DNA of 64,000 nucleotides, taken from Acanthosepion pharaonis. Its lineage: Eukaryota > Mollusca > Cephalopoda > Sepiida > Sepiidae. The position numbers were made by a program, and so were the translations under genes. The stretch covers positions 1,486,001-1,550,000 of the forward strand of contig CAHIKZ030004282.1 in NCBI GenBank assembly GCA_903632075.3, given 5' to 3'. This document shows positions 1-10,430 of the stretch, piece by piece; within the stretch, counting starts at the first letter, position 1, and the number at the start of each line of letters is the position of its first letter. A model generated the notes under the pieces. The model did no database searches, was not told the DNA's origin, and saw only the letters and a program-made list of their open reading frames with translations.

Positions 1-173
1 ACCATATTGATACATGTTTAAATCCAATCAATATGGTGATTTCATTTCGTCTTTCAATGATAATTTTATTGCTTATCAGACAATATAAAAGGAACTTATT
101 TAAAATAAATAGACAAAACTTGTCTTTATTATTTAATGAAACAGGCATTAATGAAAAATTGCTGCTTAAATAT

Positions 174-214
<41 letters not shown>

Positions 215-235
215 ATTATTATTATTTATTTAAAA
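1..235 (+). repeat. PLE-associated dispersed repeat with (AT)n and (ATT)n tail
   Basis: Positions 33-150 closely match 52129-52253, and the reverse complement matches 51897-52010, so this is a copy of a dispersed repeat that also occurs as an inverted pair near 52 kb. There the centre of the pair carries a hammerhead-like motif, so I link the family to Penelope-like elements by inference. The copy ends in an (AT)n tract (about 176-211) and an (ATT)n tract. The short open frames are fortuitous. Confidence 0.5.
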
Positions 236-532
236 ATATCATTCCAAAACGCTACATAAGAAGTCTCATGTTTCAAAACAAGAGCCGAAAACTTCAATAT
301 AATTATTTAAATTAAATTGAGTCAAAATAAGCTCTGTTCCATCTTCAAGCGAATTTTTTTTTTTGGAATAACGTATATCTGAAATTTACGTGTTTTAAAA
401 ATTGAAATCAAAATTTCCATGGTAACAGCTAGGGCGAATTGTTTAAATTGGGTAGGCGAGTGTTGGGTGTTAATAATATGTATCAGTATAGAGTTACTTT
501 CATAGATTAGAGTTACTTTCATAGATTATATA
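236..532 (-). mobile_element. PLE terminal repeat (pLTR-like) with hammerhead-like core
   Basis: This block recurs at 33150-33325, 37916-38350 and 47930-48296. In the last copy it follows a PLE GIY-YIG coding end in the same orientation, which is why I call it a PLE terminal region. On the minus strand a GCTTGAAGATGG stretch is followed by about 50 nt and then TTTTGAAACATG. AACAGAGC and GCTCTTGTT between them can form an 8-bp stem with one bulge. This resembles a hammerhead core (CUGANGA, stem II, GAAA), but the invariant first C is T in every copy. Confidence 0.55.
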
Positions 533-549
533 TATATATATATATATAC

Positions 550-580
<31 letters not shown>

Positions 581-1156
581 TAAAATAATTAATCTCTCTT
601 AAAAATTTGTGAAGTATCAGCTCCAAAAACAGACAAAAATCGTACTTTCTTTTGATTGTAACATTCAATGTTTTTTCTCCCTCTACAATTTCTACAGTAC
701 TCACTGTTATTTTCGACGGATAGAGTCTGCAAACACAGGCCCACTGACCTCTTCATCAGTCCCATCAATTCATATAGTGTTTATTTCTGGGTTAAAAGTA
801 ACTTAATAAGTTCATTCGGTGCTTCTTCATTACCAAGATCGTTATTAGATATTTCAAAAAGACACGTCGGCTATTTGTCTTTATTCAAACCCCGTTTACA
901 TGCAACAGACGATTAATTTATTTTGAAAGAAGATAACAATCAACAAAAATAACGATAAAAGTGCGTTATGAAATGAATTCTTTTTTCTTTTCTTTGATGA
1001 GACAATATTACTTTCTAGGCGAAAGACCTAGGCGTAGTTCCGGGCAGAAGTGAAGTTATTTAACTGGAGGCTAAAGTTACTTGGAGCCTGCTTGTGATAT
1101 TTCGAAAAAGAATAAAATAATGTCGAATATTAAATTAATTTTTTATATTATCACAG

Positions 1157-1159
<3 letters not shown>
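533..1159. other. Unclassified AT-rich stretch with one hammerhead-like motif
   Basis: An (AT)n/(ATA)n tract (about 533-580) is followed by unassigned sequence. On the minus strand around 697-760 a CTGATGAAGAGG stretch is followed after about 30 nt by CGTCGAAAAT, the spacing of a hammerhead core with stem II between. The open frames of 61-82 codons (for example 668-916) resemble no protein I know. 1020-1100 looks like decayed repeat. Confidence 0.35.

Positions 1160-1208
<49 letters not shown>
1160..1208. repeat. (AT)n microsatellite, about 49 bp
   Basis: Uninterrupted TA dinucleotides. This tract lies just left of the small inverted-repeat element at 1251-1535; a second tract lies on that element's right. 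Confidence 0.95.
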
Positions 1209-1213
<5 letters not shown>

Positions 1214-1250
1214 AATATGTTGTAGTGGTTCCAACGAGAGAAAAGTATGT

Positions 1251-1525
1251 ATATTAAAAAGAAGAGAAGAGAGGTGCTGCAAACCTAGAAAGAAATTCGG
1301 ATTACCAACACACAAACAGAGAATGTCTCATATCGAGAAAATTTCACATTGAACATGAAGAAAAATTAATTATTTTTAATAATATGTAGAAATCTCCGCT
1401 TTTACCTGAAGACGGTCGCGAGACCAGAAACACGTGTCGTAAAATTATGTAAAACAAAGCATAATATTTTTTCTAAATAAATCCACATTACAACCAAAAA
1501 CGTTTGCGGCACCTCTCTTCTCTTC

Positions 1526-1535
<10 letters not shown>
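1251..1535 (+). mobile_element. Small inverted-repeat element containing a hammerhead-like ribozyme motif
   Basis: Two 34-bp inverted repeats, 1251-1284 and 1502-1535, differ at one position and enclose about 217 bp. Inside, starting at 1406, CTGAAGAC is followed by GGTC-GCGA-GACC, a 4-bp stem with a GNRA-type loop, and then AGAAAC and ACGTGTCGT. That order (CUGANGA, stem II, GAAA, short stem III) fits a minimal hammerhead as described in Penelope-like elements. It has no coding capacity. (AT)n lies on both sides, so target site duplications cannot be defined. It could be a non-autonomous PLE-derived unit or a MITE. Confidence 0.6.

Positions 1536-1591
<56 letters not shown>
1532..1591. repeat. 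(AT)n microsatellite, about 60 bp
   Basis: A continuous TA tract that begins inside the right inverted repeat of the element at 1251-1535. Confidence 0.95.
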
Positions 1592-1593
<2 letters not shown>

Positions 1594-1783
1594 AATATGT
1601 AGTGCAGTTTAATTTATATTATAATGAATCATTCATACAAAAAAGTAAATTAGTAAAGTTAATGAGATAAAATGGTGAATTCACTTCGCTAACAAAATTT
1701 TAAAGATGCATTAACCCAATAACAACTCGATGAATGTTATGATCCTTGTTTTGTTTTTTTTCTTTACTGTTTGTTTACTCTGG

Positions 1784-1786
<3 letters not shown>
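1592..1786 (+). repeat. Dispersed PLE-type repeat
   Basis: Shares GTGCAGTTTAATTTATATTA with 43138-43160, and the stretch from GAATCATTCATACAAAAAA through GATGAATGTTATGATCC with 42508-42630. Near that second copy the sequence runs into a PLE RT remnant, which suggests a PLE origin. No coding seen here. Confidence 0.45.

Positions 1787-1836
<50 letters not shown>
1787..1836. repeat. (AT)n microsatellite, about 50 bp
   Basis: TA tract directly abutting the CTAG 3' end of the Helitron-like element, consistent with insertion into a pre-existing TA run. Confidence 0.95.
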
Positions 1837-1837
<1 letters not shown>

Positions 1838-2554
1838 TAGCATCATGGCCCGGCGTTGCCCGTGCTTGATTCAAAAATTGTACGACTCATACAGCAACCG
1901 CTATCACTTGACTTAAAATATTTTTGCCATTCCTTGCCTTTAAAGGAGTGCCCTTTGCTGTGCTGATGTTGCTACATGCCTTACTTCTTGCCTATCTCAC
2001 ACTGCGAATTTTTTCTAAGCTCTATACTAAACATTAAATCTGTTACGAAAAAAGAACTAAACAAAATGAACACAAAACGATCAGCTTTAAAAAAGGACTC
2101 GTAACTGGAAAAACCAAATGAAAAAAGAATGTTAACAACAAATACTTTTTCACATCCAACCCAGTTCTGCGGAATCAGAATCAACGTTGAGTTTAACCAA
2201 GCGAATCAGCCAATTGGAGTAAAGTGACGAATGTAGCCATCGATTTTTTTTTGCCTGTTAGCATGCTAGTTAACATTCGTGTCAGTCAGCTGTTGGCTCT
2301 CACGCTGGCCAATAGAATCTTCCTGCCTATTCGTGGCAGTCAGCTATAGGCTCTCACTCTGTCCAGTACAAAATGGCCGCAAACTACATGAAAACTGTCG
2401 ATTATTTCCACTATCGATAAGAATTGGGAAATGCAAAGTCGGTCATGGCCTTCCCGCTAACTTTGAGCATGCGCATGTAAATTTGGTGCCAATCCTTCGA
2501 AAATTGCGGCCGTACGTTCATTACACACACACACATACACACACACATCCTGCC

Positions 2555-2566
<12 letters not shown>
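1837..2566 (-). mobile_element. Non-autonomous Helitron-like element, copy 1
   Basis: Read on the minus strand, the element begins near 2566 with TATAAAAATGGCAGG followed by a TG microsatellite. It ends at 1837 with GGGCAACGCCGGGCC, a bulged hairpin, and then CTAG before a T. A 5' end of this type, a GC-rich 3' hairpin and a CTRR end are Helitron features. The body matches copy 2 (23567-24343) and a 3' fragment (25050-25173). An internal open frame at 1981-2184 is conserved with copy 2 but resembles no known protein and has no replicase features, so I treat it as shared non-coding sequence. The Helitron class is inferred from the ends only. Confidence 0.6.
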
Positions 2567-2641
<75 letters not shown>

Positions 2642-2690
2642 TATAGATAGATAGATAGACACACACGCATATATATATATATATATATGT
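2560..2690. repeat. Compound microsatellite (AT)n(GA)n(GATA)n(AT)n
   Basis: TA repeats to about 2604, GA repeats to about 2638, a few GATA units, a short CA run and TA repeats. Open frames here encode only low-complexity peptides. Confidence 0.95.
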
Positions 2691-2942
2691 TATGATTATT
2701 TTCTATTTAAAAAATTGGTTCCATCGCTACACAGGAATTATATGTTTCAAAACAGAATCTAAAATTTTAAATTTAATTATGAAATTAAATTTAAAATCGA
2801 TAGCTCCGATCCATTCTCAGGTGATTTTTGGAATATTATGCCCTATTGTTTTTGTATCGGGCGCTGTTTTTAAGAATAAATATAATTACTGAGAACACTG
2901 AATTGTAAAGCTGTTCTTTCTTACTATTTTAATATATACATT

Positions 2943-3011
<69 letters not shown>

Positions 3012-3062
3012 ATTAATTGATTTAAAATATGTTTTTTCCGCTACTCAGTTGTAACCATGTTT

Positions 3063-3065
<3 letters not shown>
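2691..3065 (+). repeat. Two diverged copies of a dispersed PLE-associated repeat around an (AT)n tract
   Basis: 2695-2890 and 3006-3065 share the pattern of a Phe/Lys-rich open stretch, then CGCTAC-CAG and ATGTTTC, with 17560-17690. An (AT)n tract at 2957-3005 separates them. This is probably a PLE terminal subfamily, because each copy sits against (AT)n like the pLTR-like blocks elsewhere. The short frame at 2692-2892 is not a recognised protein. Confidence 0.4.
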
Positions 3066-3109
<44 letters not shown>

Positions 3110-3250
3110 GCTTTTTATTTAATTCTTATTGTGCTCGAACACGTCTTTTCTTTTCTGAACAGAATGTAAGTAGAAAAGAACCTTTCAAAATGTTCTGTAA
3201 TTCCAAGCGCTTTCGCCTATATTTTTAGCCATTATCAAAGATGATTTTCA
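3066..3250 (-). repeat. (AT)n tract plus PLE-type end with hammerhead-like motif
   Basis: (AT)n spans 3066-3106. On the minus strand near 3242-3207, TTGATAATGGC is followed by TAGGCGAAAGCGC. A closely related motif occurs at 52025-52065, with GGCTT and AAGCC able to pair ahead of GAAAG. The core starts with T instead of C, so activity is doubtful. Confidence 0.4.
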
Positions 3251-3284
3251 TTTTTACTTTTTAACTGGATGTATGGATTTTGTG

Positions 3285-3605
3285 GATATATGTAAAGTTC
3301 AGTATTTTTATTAGTCGGACATCTTTGTCGCCATATTTGTCACAACGTTTCGGCCGTTGTACGCTCCGGCCTTCTTCAGGTGGTTGGAATTTCGAACTGA
3401 ACCCTTTATTTCGATCACTGGGGTAGACTCTTCTAGTTCCACGCGCCATATTTGATGGATGTCAGTTATCAGTTATCTCCTGCTAATTTTCCCTCTGAAA
3501 GTTCTCCACTGCCTTAACCGAGTATTGAACTCACACTCTTTGGGTCTGTCACTGGATCTAACCAACGCCTTTATCCACTGTGCCATGTGTCCTTGAGGCG
3601 TGGAT
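3285..3605 (-). mobile_element. tRNA-derived SINE with hammerhead-like 3' part
   Basis: On the minus strand the head (about 3600-3505) has an A-box-like TGGCACAGTGG and a B-box-like GAGTTCAATAC, as in tRNA-derived SINEs. The body (GTTAAGGCAGTGGAGAAC and on) leads to CTGAAGAAGGCCG, about 10 nt, CGGCCGAAACGTTG near 3385-3340. AGGCCG and CGGCC can form a 5-bp stem II between CUGAAGA and GAAA, which matches the hammerhead core consensus. The same head-body-core order recurs at 18690-18960, so it is a real repeat unit. The open frame at 3261-3449 is not a gene. Confidence 0.6.
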
Positions 3606-4079
3606 ACTTTCCCAGCACAGCACATTGTGGCCGTGTGTTATTGAGTGTTGGCTTATCTTTTTTTTATTATTAAGGCTTAAGGCTTTTTTTTTTTATCGTT
3701 AATGCTTCCATTATTTTTAAACTTTTTTACTTGTGGATGAGATTATTATGCTTGTATTTTTTACTAGTATGTTTCGGATGGAGTCTGGTATTTTTGTGTA
3801 TGTGTTTAAATGAGATCTAACGGAACAATGGTAGGTATGTGTAACGTATATCGTCTGAATAGGTATGTAGTAATGCGACCAATATATTTGGTTTGATTAG
3901 GAATGCAGTTCTTTAAGGCGCATTTGTGTTGTTATTTTTAGGATAAGGCTAGATATATTTATTTTTTTTAAATATCTCAGCCATAGCCAGAACTCATTAT
4001 TATTGGATTCAACCAATGCTTTTATCCACAGTGTCACCTGCCTTCGAGGACATCAGCATTTGAATTTTGCGGACTTATA
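3606..4079. other. Unassigned AT-rich stretch with a decayed SINE head
   Basis: Mostly unclassified. Around 3995-4040, GGATTCAACCAATGC and TTTATCCACAGTGTCACC resemble, in reverse, the tRNA-like head of the SINE at 3285-3605, so a second truncated SINE lies here. No coding region supported. Confidence 0.4.
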
Positions 4080-5430
4080 AATATAACGTCTCAGTACATT
4101 TTTTAACAGAACTCATATTATAATTTTGTTGTTATTTTTGCTTTTCTCTAGCAGTCCGTATTACTGGTTCTATATTTTATTCTTCTAAGTTTAGCCGACT
4201 TAGGAAATTTTTGTCGCCTAGCATATATGCTGATTCCTTAAGTTTTCATATTTTCCAGTGATGTTCTCTGCTGATCTTCCTTTTTCCCTTCATATGTGGT
4301 CGGCTACGCCTGAATTTTCTATTTCCCCTCGTGTTACGGTTTACGGTGTTCTTGCAGTCTCATCTTAAATGGACGGACAGTTTCTCAATTATATTTCTTG
4401 CCACAACTGCATGGGATGACGTACACACAGTCCTTAATCATGTTCTTCTCTATAAGGGATCTTACTCGGAAGCTGTGTCTACAAAGGTTACTTTTGAAGG
4501 TTGTCCTGATGTTAAATTGACCACAGATCTTTTGTATTTTTCCGATAATCCCTTCACATAGGGTTGGCAGACTGAGACTGTTTTCTGGGTGTTATTATCC
4601 TCTTGCACCCTTCTATCCCAGTTTATCGGAGATGTTGTAATGTACCCAGGGTACTTGTTACATTGTAGGGTACTGCTTATACTGAACATTTCTTGCTCAC
4701 ATATCACTGGGACGACACATATGACTTTTGCTCGGTGTTGTAAGCAATAGACGATCCTTTTCTTTACACTGTATAGATGCTAGGAGTTGAATCTGAGATA
4801 TTCTCCAGTGAATGTTGGTTTGTATATATACGGATGTCTTGAACTGTTGTAGAGTGAACGAAAATTTTTTTTTCCTCCGTATGAGAAACGAATCCCTCGT
4901 CGCCAATGTGCTGTAGAGTAGTTTTCACAGTGGAGGCTTGTATTTCACTAAGTCGGTCCTAAATTAGGTTCGACGTACAAGACTTTAGGAACTTGAAATA
5001 ATAGTTAATGACGCAGCAATCTAGTTGTGGTGGTTGATACTTTAAGGTCCGACATCGACTGACTCACCAACTCACTCTGAGCCCTGGCGACTGCTACTAC
5101 TACTACTTATTATATGTGGAAGAGTCTATTAATAATAGAATAGGTATGTTCCGGTATAACATGAACCCATTATATGTTCGAGATATCAGTACATACAGGA
5201 ATGCTAATTTGTTGTTTTCTCTTTCCATTGTGAAATGTGTCAATGATTTTATTGAGATCATAAGGTCCAGTAGTAGCTGAACCTATCCCTGGTGTGGCCA
5301 GAGTATGAAGGTGTCATCTACGTATCTCAATCATAGAATTGGCTGTTGTAAGCAACGGACGATCCCATTCTTTACACTGTATAGATGGACACACTTGAAT
5401 CTGAGGTATTCTCCGGTGAATGTTGCTGAG
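4080..5430 (-). mobile_element. Penelope-like element coding remnant: RT plus GIY-YIG endonuclease, rearranged
   Basis: Read on the minus strand across several frames. Near 5295-5240 comes RYVDDTF-ILWPH, the PLE reverse transcriptase active-site motif (YVDD), followed by a decayed segment with NKLAFL. Near 4840-4700 come TSVY and TFTGEYLRFNS. Further down, DCVYVIPCSCGKKY and VRPFKMRLQEHRK (about 4430-4330) match the GIY-YIG endonuclease signature of PLEs. Many stops and frameshifts make it a pseudogene. 5340-5430 repeats the TFTGEYLRF segment also found at 4740-4830 but lies ahead of the YVDD motif, so part of the element is out of order, as expected from partial tandem copies. PLEs copy themselves by target-primed reverse transcription at telomere-like or internal sites. 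Confidence 0.75.
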
Positions 5431-5895
5431 TATTTTTTAAAATGTTTAATTTTATTTTTTTTAGAAAAATTCAGGATAATTATCAAAGAACAGCTAAAAA
5501 TCTCGGGATGCTACGCTCGTCAGGATCTGGACAAGTATATAGGAATAATTATTGCCAGAATATGTATTTTATAGGCGTTTATTATATACATTTTCGAATT
5601 GGAATTTTTTACATTGAAAACTGCTAATCGACAGACTTTATAACAGTAGCTGAAAAACGTAAATATTCGAATGGGTAATGTTGTACTAGGCCCCAAAACT
5701 ACTGCACAAGACAACCACACCCTCCACGCTTTCCTTCCAAGCACTGCTGTAAACAACAGGAGCGAGCCTGAACGCTATAACGCAGTGTGTATGGGTGACA
5801 GAGATCAAAGTCAATCAAAGTCATTCTACGTAATTTTGGCCCGTTACCATAGCAACTGTTCCGTTACATTTAGATTAGACCACGTTCATACATAT
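5431..5895. other. Unassigned sequence
   Basis: No repeat family or coding similarity recognised. The open frames (5442-5627, 5520-5756 minus, 5671-5955) overlap one another, lack coding bias and end in microsatellite, so I do not call genes. Confidence 0.3.
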
Positions 5896-6075
5896 CAATA
5901 TATACGTTTATATATACATATATGTGTGTGTGTATGTGCGTATGTGTGTGTGTAAAAATAAATAAATAATAAGTAAACAGAGCGACTAGTCAAATACGAA
6001 TATCCATTAAAATAACGTTTGAATGGATACAATTCTGCCTTATAGACACACACACACACACATATATATATACAT
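5896..6075 (+). repeat. (TATG)/(TG) microsatellites flanking a SINE-tail fragment
   Basis: TG-rich repeat at about 5920-5955 and CA/TA repeat at about 6043-6075. Between them, GTAAACAGAGCGACTAG-TCAAATACGAATATCC matches the tail of the SINE family at 6360-6580 and 9310-9395. Confidence 0.6.
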
Positions 6076-6148
6076 GAGAGTTTGTAGACGAACCATTCTG
6101 TAATCGTGGGGTCCTCTCGTAAGGAATTATATTTAATGTGATACAATT

Positions 6149-6271
<123 letters not shown>

Positions 6272-6344
6272 TATGTTGATTCTAAAATTCTCCATGCCTA
6301 CGTTTGATTAGGAAACTATGTGCCGAAATGTAAAAAAAAAAAAA

Positions 6345-6585
6345 AACTAAGAGACGTTCTATGACGCGAGAAATTTCCCTTGGGAGTCTGAAATTAGCTT
6401 CTGGTGGTACTCTCTCTGACGTGGGTTCAATTCCTGTCGAAAGATCCTAATTTTTTAATTTTTTTTTATTATGAATTCTCTAATTGCTAGGTGAAAACAA
6501 AAACAGTCTGTTTAAGAAATAAACGGAGCCCCTACTCAAATACGAGTATCCGCTAAAACTAATGTTTAACGTTATATATATATAT
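6345..6585 (+). mobile_element. tRNA-derived SINE with long tail
   Basis: GTGGGTTCAATTCCTG near 6420 is a good RNA polymerase III B box. The tail GTCTGTTTAAGAAATAAACG and CTACTCAAATACGAG (6510-6560) recurs in part at 5968-6030, 9310-9395 and 31900-31960, where the head with B box is also present. Poly-A (6333) and poly-T stretches lie near the ends. It is degenerate; the A box is not clear. Confidence 0.5.
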
Positions 6586-6820
6586 ATATTATTCAAATTT
6601 TGATTTTTTAAACAACATCTAAAATATTATTACAGTTAGATTTACGTTAGGAATATTCGTTTCATATCACGTGACGTCCGCATCTCGCGACGGACGCTAC
6701 TTGTAAACAAACAGTTATTTCTGAAGAAAGATTGAGGCCAATCTGAAATATCAAATATATATACAAATAAATAAATACTTTCATAAAATTTTAAGAAAGT
6801 ATACGTGACTTTTCAATATG

Positions 6821-6901
<81 letters not shown>

Positions 6902-7397
6902 TGTGCGTGCAAGTTACAAATATACATTCAATGCATACATAAAAAAGACATATATGATACACATCTACAATATATACAATATATCTTCATAAAACGGGGA
7001 GCCTTAACTCAGGGTGGTTCCTTGAGGATCAGATAAATATTAATATTTCTATTCGCCTTACAACCCTTGTCCGAATCAATGGTTTCCCATTAAAAGAAAG
7101 AAACGAAAATGCAACCAGTCACTAGTTACAGTGCCGACTGCCAAGCGTCTCTTGACTTTCTGTTTGGTTCATGTTTAACATTTAAAATTACAAGGTTTTA
7201 CAATGGTATAGATTTTTGATTGAAATCCTGTAGTTTGATTAATTAACGTTAAACTCAAATTATGTGTGTGTTTGAATGATGCTTACGATTTTAACTAAGT
7301 TGAGATTTGTAGAATTTGTGATTAAAGTTTTAAAAAAGGGGAATGTAGTAGAAACTTTTCTCTCTGAAAATTAAATATATCTATTACAGTATCTTCG

Positions 7398-7398
<1 letters not shown>
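6586..7398. other. Unassigned sequence around a 78-bp (AT)n tract
   Basis: (AT)n at 6822-6898. On each side there is unassigned AT-rich sequence with GCGTGTGCGTGC and ATAC-rich degenerate microsatellite on the right. 7080-7390 has no recognised repeat or gene. Confidence 0.4.
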
Positions 7399-7438
<40 letters not shown>

Positions 7439-7524
7439 ATGCATCTATATCATTTTTTCGCATTAGTCTATCTATGTATTATAGTCTCTTCGTATCTATT
7501 TATCTATCTATCCAGTTATTACAG

Positions 7525-7579
<55 letters not shown>

Positions 7580-7666
7580 TACAGTATCTTCGTATCTACA
7601 TATCTATATATCTATATCATTTTTTCACATCAGTCTTCGTATCTATTTATCTATCCATTTATAACA

Positions 7667-7720
<54 letters not shown>

Positions 7721-7863
7721 GTATGTCTGCTTTTGTATCTATCTATTACAGTATCTTCGTATCGATATATCTGTTTCTATATCATTTTTCTCACATCAGT
7801 CAATCTATTTATTATATAGTATCTGCGTATCTGTTTCTCTATCTATCCATTTATTACAGTATC

Positions 7864-7896
<33 letters not shown>

Positions 7897-8006
7897 TACA
7901 GTATATTCGTATCTATGTATCTATCTCATTTTGTTCATATCAGTCTAAATATAATAGCCTCTTCGTATCTATCTATCTATCTATCTATTATAGTGATTTC
8001 GAATCA

Positions 8007-8064
<58 letters not shown>

Positions 8065-8115
8065 TTGTCTCTCTGTTTGTCAGTCTGTTTGTCTGTTTGT
8101 GTCTGTGTGTAACTG
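7399..8115 (+). repeat. TCTA tetranucleotide array with interspersed longer units
   Basis: (AT)n at 7400-7433 is followed by TCTA runs. Between runs a longer unit (TATTACAGTATCTTCGTATC, then a stretch ending in TCACATCAGTC) reappears about five times, so this is a higher-order minisatellite built on a tetranucleotide. The 237-codon and 128-codon open frames through it encode Ile-Tyr-Leu-Ser repeats and are not genes. It ends in a TG/TC-rich transition at about 8070-8110. Confidence 0.9.
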
Positions 8116-8600
8116 GATTATGACACAATTATAAATGAGAGCAAGCAAAATCATTTCTGTTTTCCCCAAGAAATTTGCTCGGGATTCACTTACGTTGAAT
8201 CTAAATTTACAATATGTGGCAGAATCGACAATCCGAAAATGAGAAACTGGCATTTTAAAACTTATTTGTAAATGATATTTGCAGGAAACAAAAAGAACCA
8301 ATGATAAAGAGAAAAACAAAACAGACCAAATAAAAACAACAAAAAACAAAATTCGACTTCTATTCTGTCCAAACTGTCTAAGCCAGAAACACTTCTCTGT
8401 CTAGCAATAAATGTAATTCCCAAAATTATGTAAAAGAAATCTGAATTCTTTTCTTTTCTTTTCTTGGACGGTTCATCAAGTGATTCTTGTAGACCATTAT
8501 TCGTTTTCATTCTCAAAGGGCACTTTCCAATAATGGTTCCGTACAAAGCGAATCTAAATTCCGTAAATATTTTCATCTTGTCCATGTATAATAGTTTAAT
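8116..8600. other. Unassigned sequence
   Basis: AT-rich, no recognised coding or repeat similarity. The minus-strand frame at 8262-8669 begins inside the CTT array and is dismissed. Confidence 0.3.
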
Positions 8601-8607
8601 ATCCAAT

Positions 8608-8890
8608 TCTTCTTCTTCTTCTTCTTCTTCTTCTTCTTCTTCTTCTTCTTCTTCTTCTCCCACCTCCATCTTATCATCCGACTCTACTTCTTCCTCCCCC
8701 TTCTTCTCCTGCTCTCTTGTTCTCCTCCTCCTCCTTTTCCTCCTCCTTTTCCTCCTACTCCTTTTTTTCTGCTTCTTCTTCCACCTCTATCTTATCATCC
8801 GACTCAACTTCTTCCTCCTCCTCCTTCTCCTGCTCTCTTATTCTCCTCCTCCTCCACCGCCTCATACCTTCTTCTTCTTACTTCTCTTTC
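8608..8890 (+). repeat. Polypyrimidine tract: (CTT)n and (CCT)n
   Basis: Near-pure pyrimidine strand with a CTT array (8608-8660) followed by CTC/CTT mixtures. Part of it is internally duplicated: TCTTATCATCCGACTC occurs near 8670 and again near 8790. It could form triplex (H-) DNA. The Ser-rich and Glu-rich open frames are by-products. Confidence 0.9.
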
Positions 8891-8899
8891 ACATTCTTT

Positions 8900-9170
8900 T
8901 TTGAAAGTAAGCGATCATAGCCATCTGAGTCTTAGATTGCCGCTTTTTGGGAAGCACCCACGCAGGAGTCTGTTCCTGAAAGTGGAAGTTCTTTGGAATA
9001 AAAGGCCAAATAAATTCTTGATATATTTGCATCACGAAAGTAGAATGGCGTCTCCTAGCTGTAAAGGTCTGAACTGGTAGACCTAAAGAATGGAGCTCAC
9101 CTGAATATTTGCTATGGAAATATCGATAGAATAGCAATAGACTCCTTCTAATTACACTAAGCATTACCTT
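8900..9170 (-). mobile_element. LINE 3' fragment (Jockey/CR1-type)
   Basis: On the minus strand SLLLFYRYFHSKYSGELHSLGLP and the following FTARRRHSTF correspond to the SLCLFYKYFHGNCSEELHSL and HPFTVE region of the long LINE at 38664-41110. It is a short remnant of the region after the RT domain, with the rest lost. Upstream of the fragment is not recognised. Confidence 0.55.
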
Positions 9171-9418
9171 AATTATAATTATCTTAATTACACAATGTCA
9201 CATTTTATCCTACACAACATTAAAATTCACTTCAACAAATATCAATCACGCTTCCAAGATATATCTGCATGGTGAATATCCCATAGGAATTTCATTTTAT
9301 CTGTTTTTATCATTACTTCAAACGTTATTATTTTAGCGGAAACCCATATTTGAGTAGAGGTTCCGTTTTATTTCAGACAGTATTTATTTCACCTACCGGC
9401 CTTCACACTGCAGAAAAT
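9171..9418 (-). repeat. Unassigned sequence plus SINE-tail fragment
   Basis: 9310-9395 read on the minus strand gives ACTGTCTGAAATAAAACGG and CTACTCAAATATGGG, the tail of the SINE at 6345-6585. The remainder (9171-9310) is unassigned. Confidence 0.45.
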
Positions 9419-9419
9419 A

Positions 9420-10008
9420 CAGTGCTGTTCGCTAAAAGTGACTCACCTGATTTTTTGACTAAATGTTCTAAAAGCAGCTGAGTGTTATGACATGGCCGCC
9501 CCAATCTCCTGACCTCAACCCCATAGAAAACTTATGGAACATGTTGCTCAACTGCTTTCTTGAGAGCCTGTACTTTATGATACTCCGTAAGTCTTCTATG
9601 GGGTTGAGGTCAGGAGATTGGGGCGGCCATGTCATAACACTCACCTGCTTCTCATCAAAGTATTCCTTCATCAATTTTGATTTGGTACAGGGAACATTAT
9701 CCTGCATAAAAATGAGCTTGGTGGGGTCGATTTGCACCCTTTCAGCAGAAGGGAGCAGACAAGACTCTAAAATTCTCTTGTACTGCTCGCTCCTGAGGGT
9801 CTTTTCAATAGGTTTTAAGAAACCAGTTCCATGAAAAGAAAAGCATCACCAGAACACTATACTGAACGGATGCTTGACAGTACTTAGTGCTAAATTCAAA
9901 GAGCTTTCAAAGCTTCTTCTTTGGGTTTTAGATCGCTTATCCTTTGAATTTAGAGAAGAGAACATTTATTAAAAAACTCAGTTGAGTCACTTTTATCGAA
10001 CAATATTG
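9420..10008 (-). mobile_element. Internally deleted Tc1-like transposon with ITRs and TA target duplication
   Basis: The ends are inverted repeats sharing GTTCG-TAAAAGTGACTCA and flanked by TA on both sides, so this is a complete but shrunken element of 589 bp. The minus strand holds a transposase remnant with FMQDNVPC-KSKLMKEYF followed by WPPQSPDLNPIEDL, the second Asp and final Glu regions of a Tc1 DDE transposase. The N-terminal half and first Asp are missing. The WPPQSPDLNPIEN segment is present twice in opposite orientation (9487-9534 and 9597-9643), making a foldback. It is non-functional and would depend on an intact relative. Confidence 0.8.
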
Positions 10009-10021
10009 TACATTAAACGGA

Positions 10022-10122
10022 ATGTCCCCTTCTAGTAAGATTTGAATCTACATCCATTTTCTAGGAAAAACCACCGTCTGGTCCGGCGTGCTTTGACCGC
10101 TTGGCTACGTTGAGCTTTATAG
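10022..10122 (-). mobile_element. tRNA-derived SINE head
   Basis: Minus strand: TAGCCAAGCGG fits the A-box consensus and AGATTCAAATCTT is a plausible B box, about 50 nt apart. The acceptor-like ends are not complementary enough for a tRNA gene, so a SINE head is the better reading. Confidence 0.5.
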
Positions 10123-10430
10123 TCAACGTTCTATTTGGTAGAGTTCTCTGTCTCCGATTCGGTAACGCCTGTCTGCAAGGTTTTCAAGAAGAATGGTCCG
10201 CGCTTCGTTCCAATAAATATTTAGCCATTGGTCTGAGAAAACTGTTGAATACACCTGACATTTTGGTTATTTCTAAACGAGTTTGTTGTCATGCATGGCA
10301 TCCGTATTAAGACGTTGGAGAAAGATCACAGAACAATGAATAGACAAATTGAAGAAGAAATTAGAGAGAACAAAAAATATTTTTAAAGTTTTAGAATTTC
10401 ACAAAATAAATTTGATGCATAATTCATTAT
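10123..10430. other. Unassigned sequence
   Basis: No recognised repeat or gene. The 69-codon frame at 10101-10310 overlaps the SINE head and has no known similarity. Confidence 0.3.

Noticed and set aside
7399..8112. 237-codon frame of Ile-Tyr-Leu-Ser
   Set aside because: Translation of a TCTA array; interrupted only by the repeated spacer.
8464..8904. 146-codon Ser/Leu-rich frame and opposing Glu-rich frame
   Set aside because: Low-complexity polypyrimidine tract.
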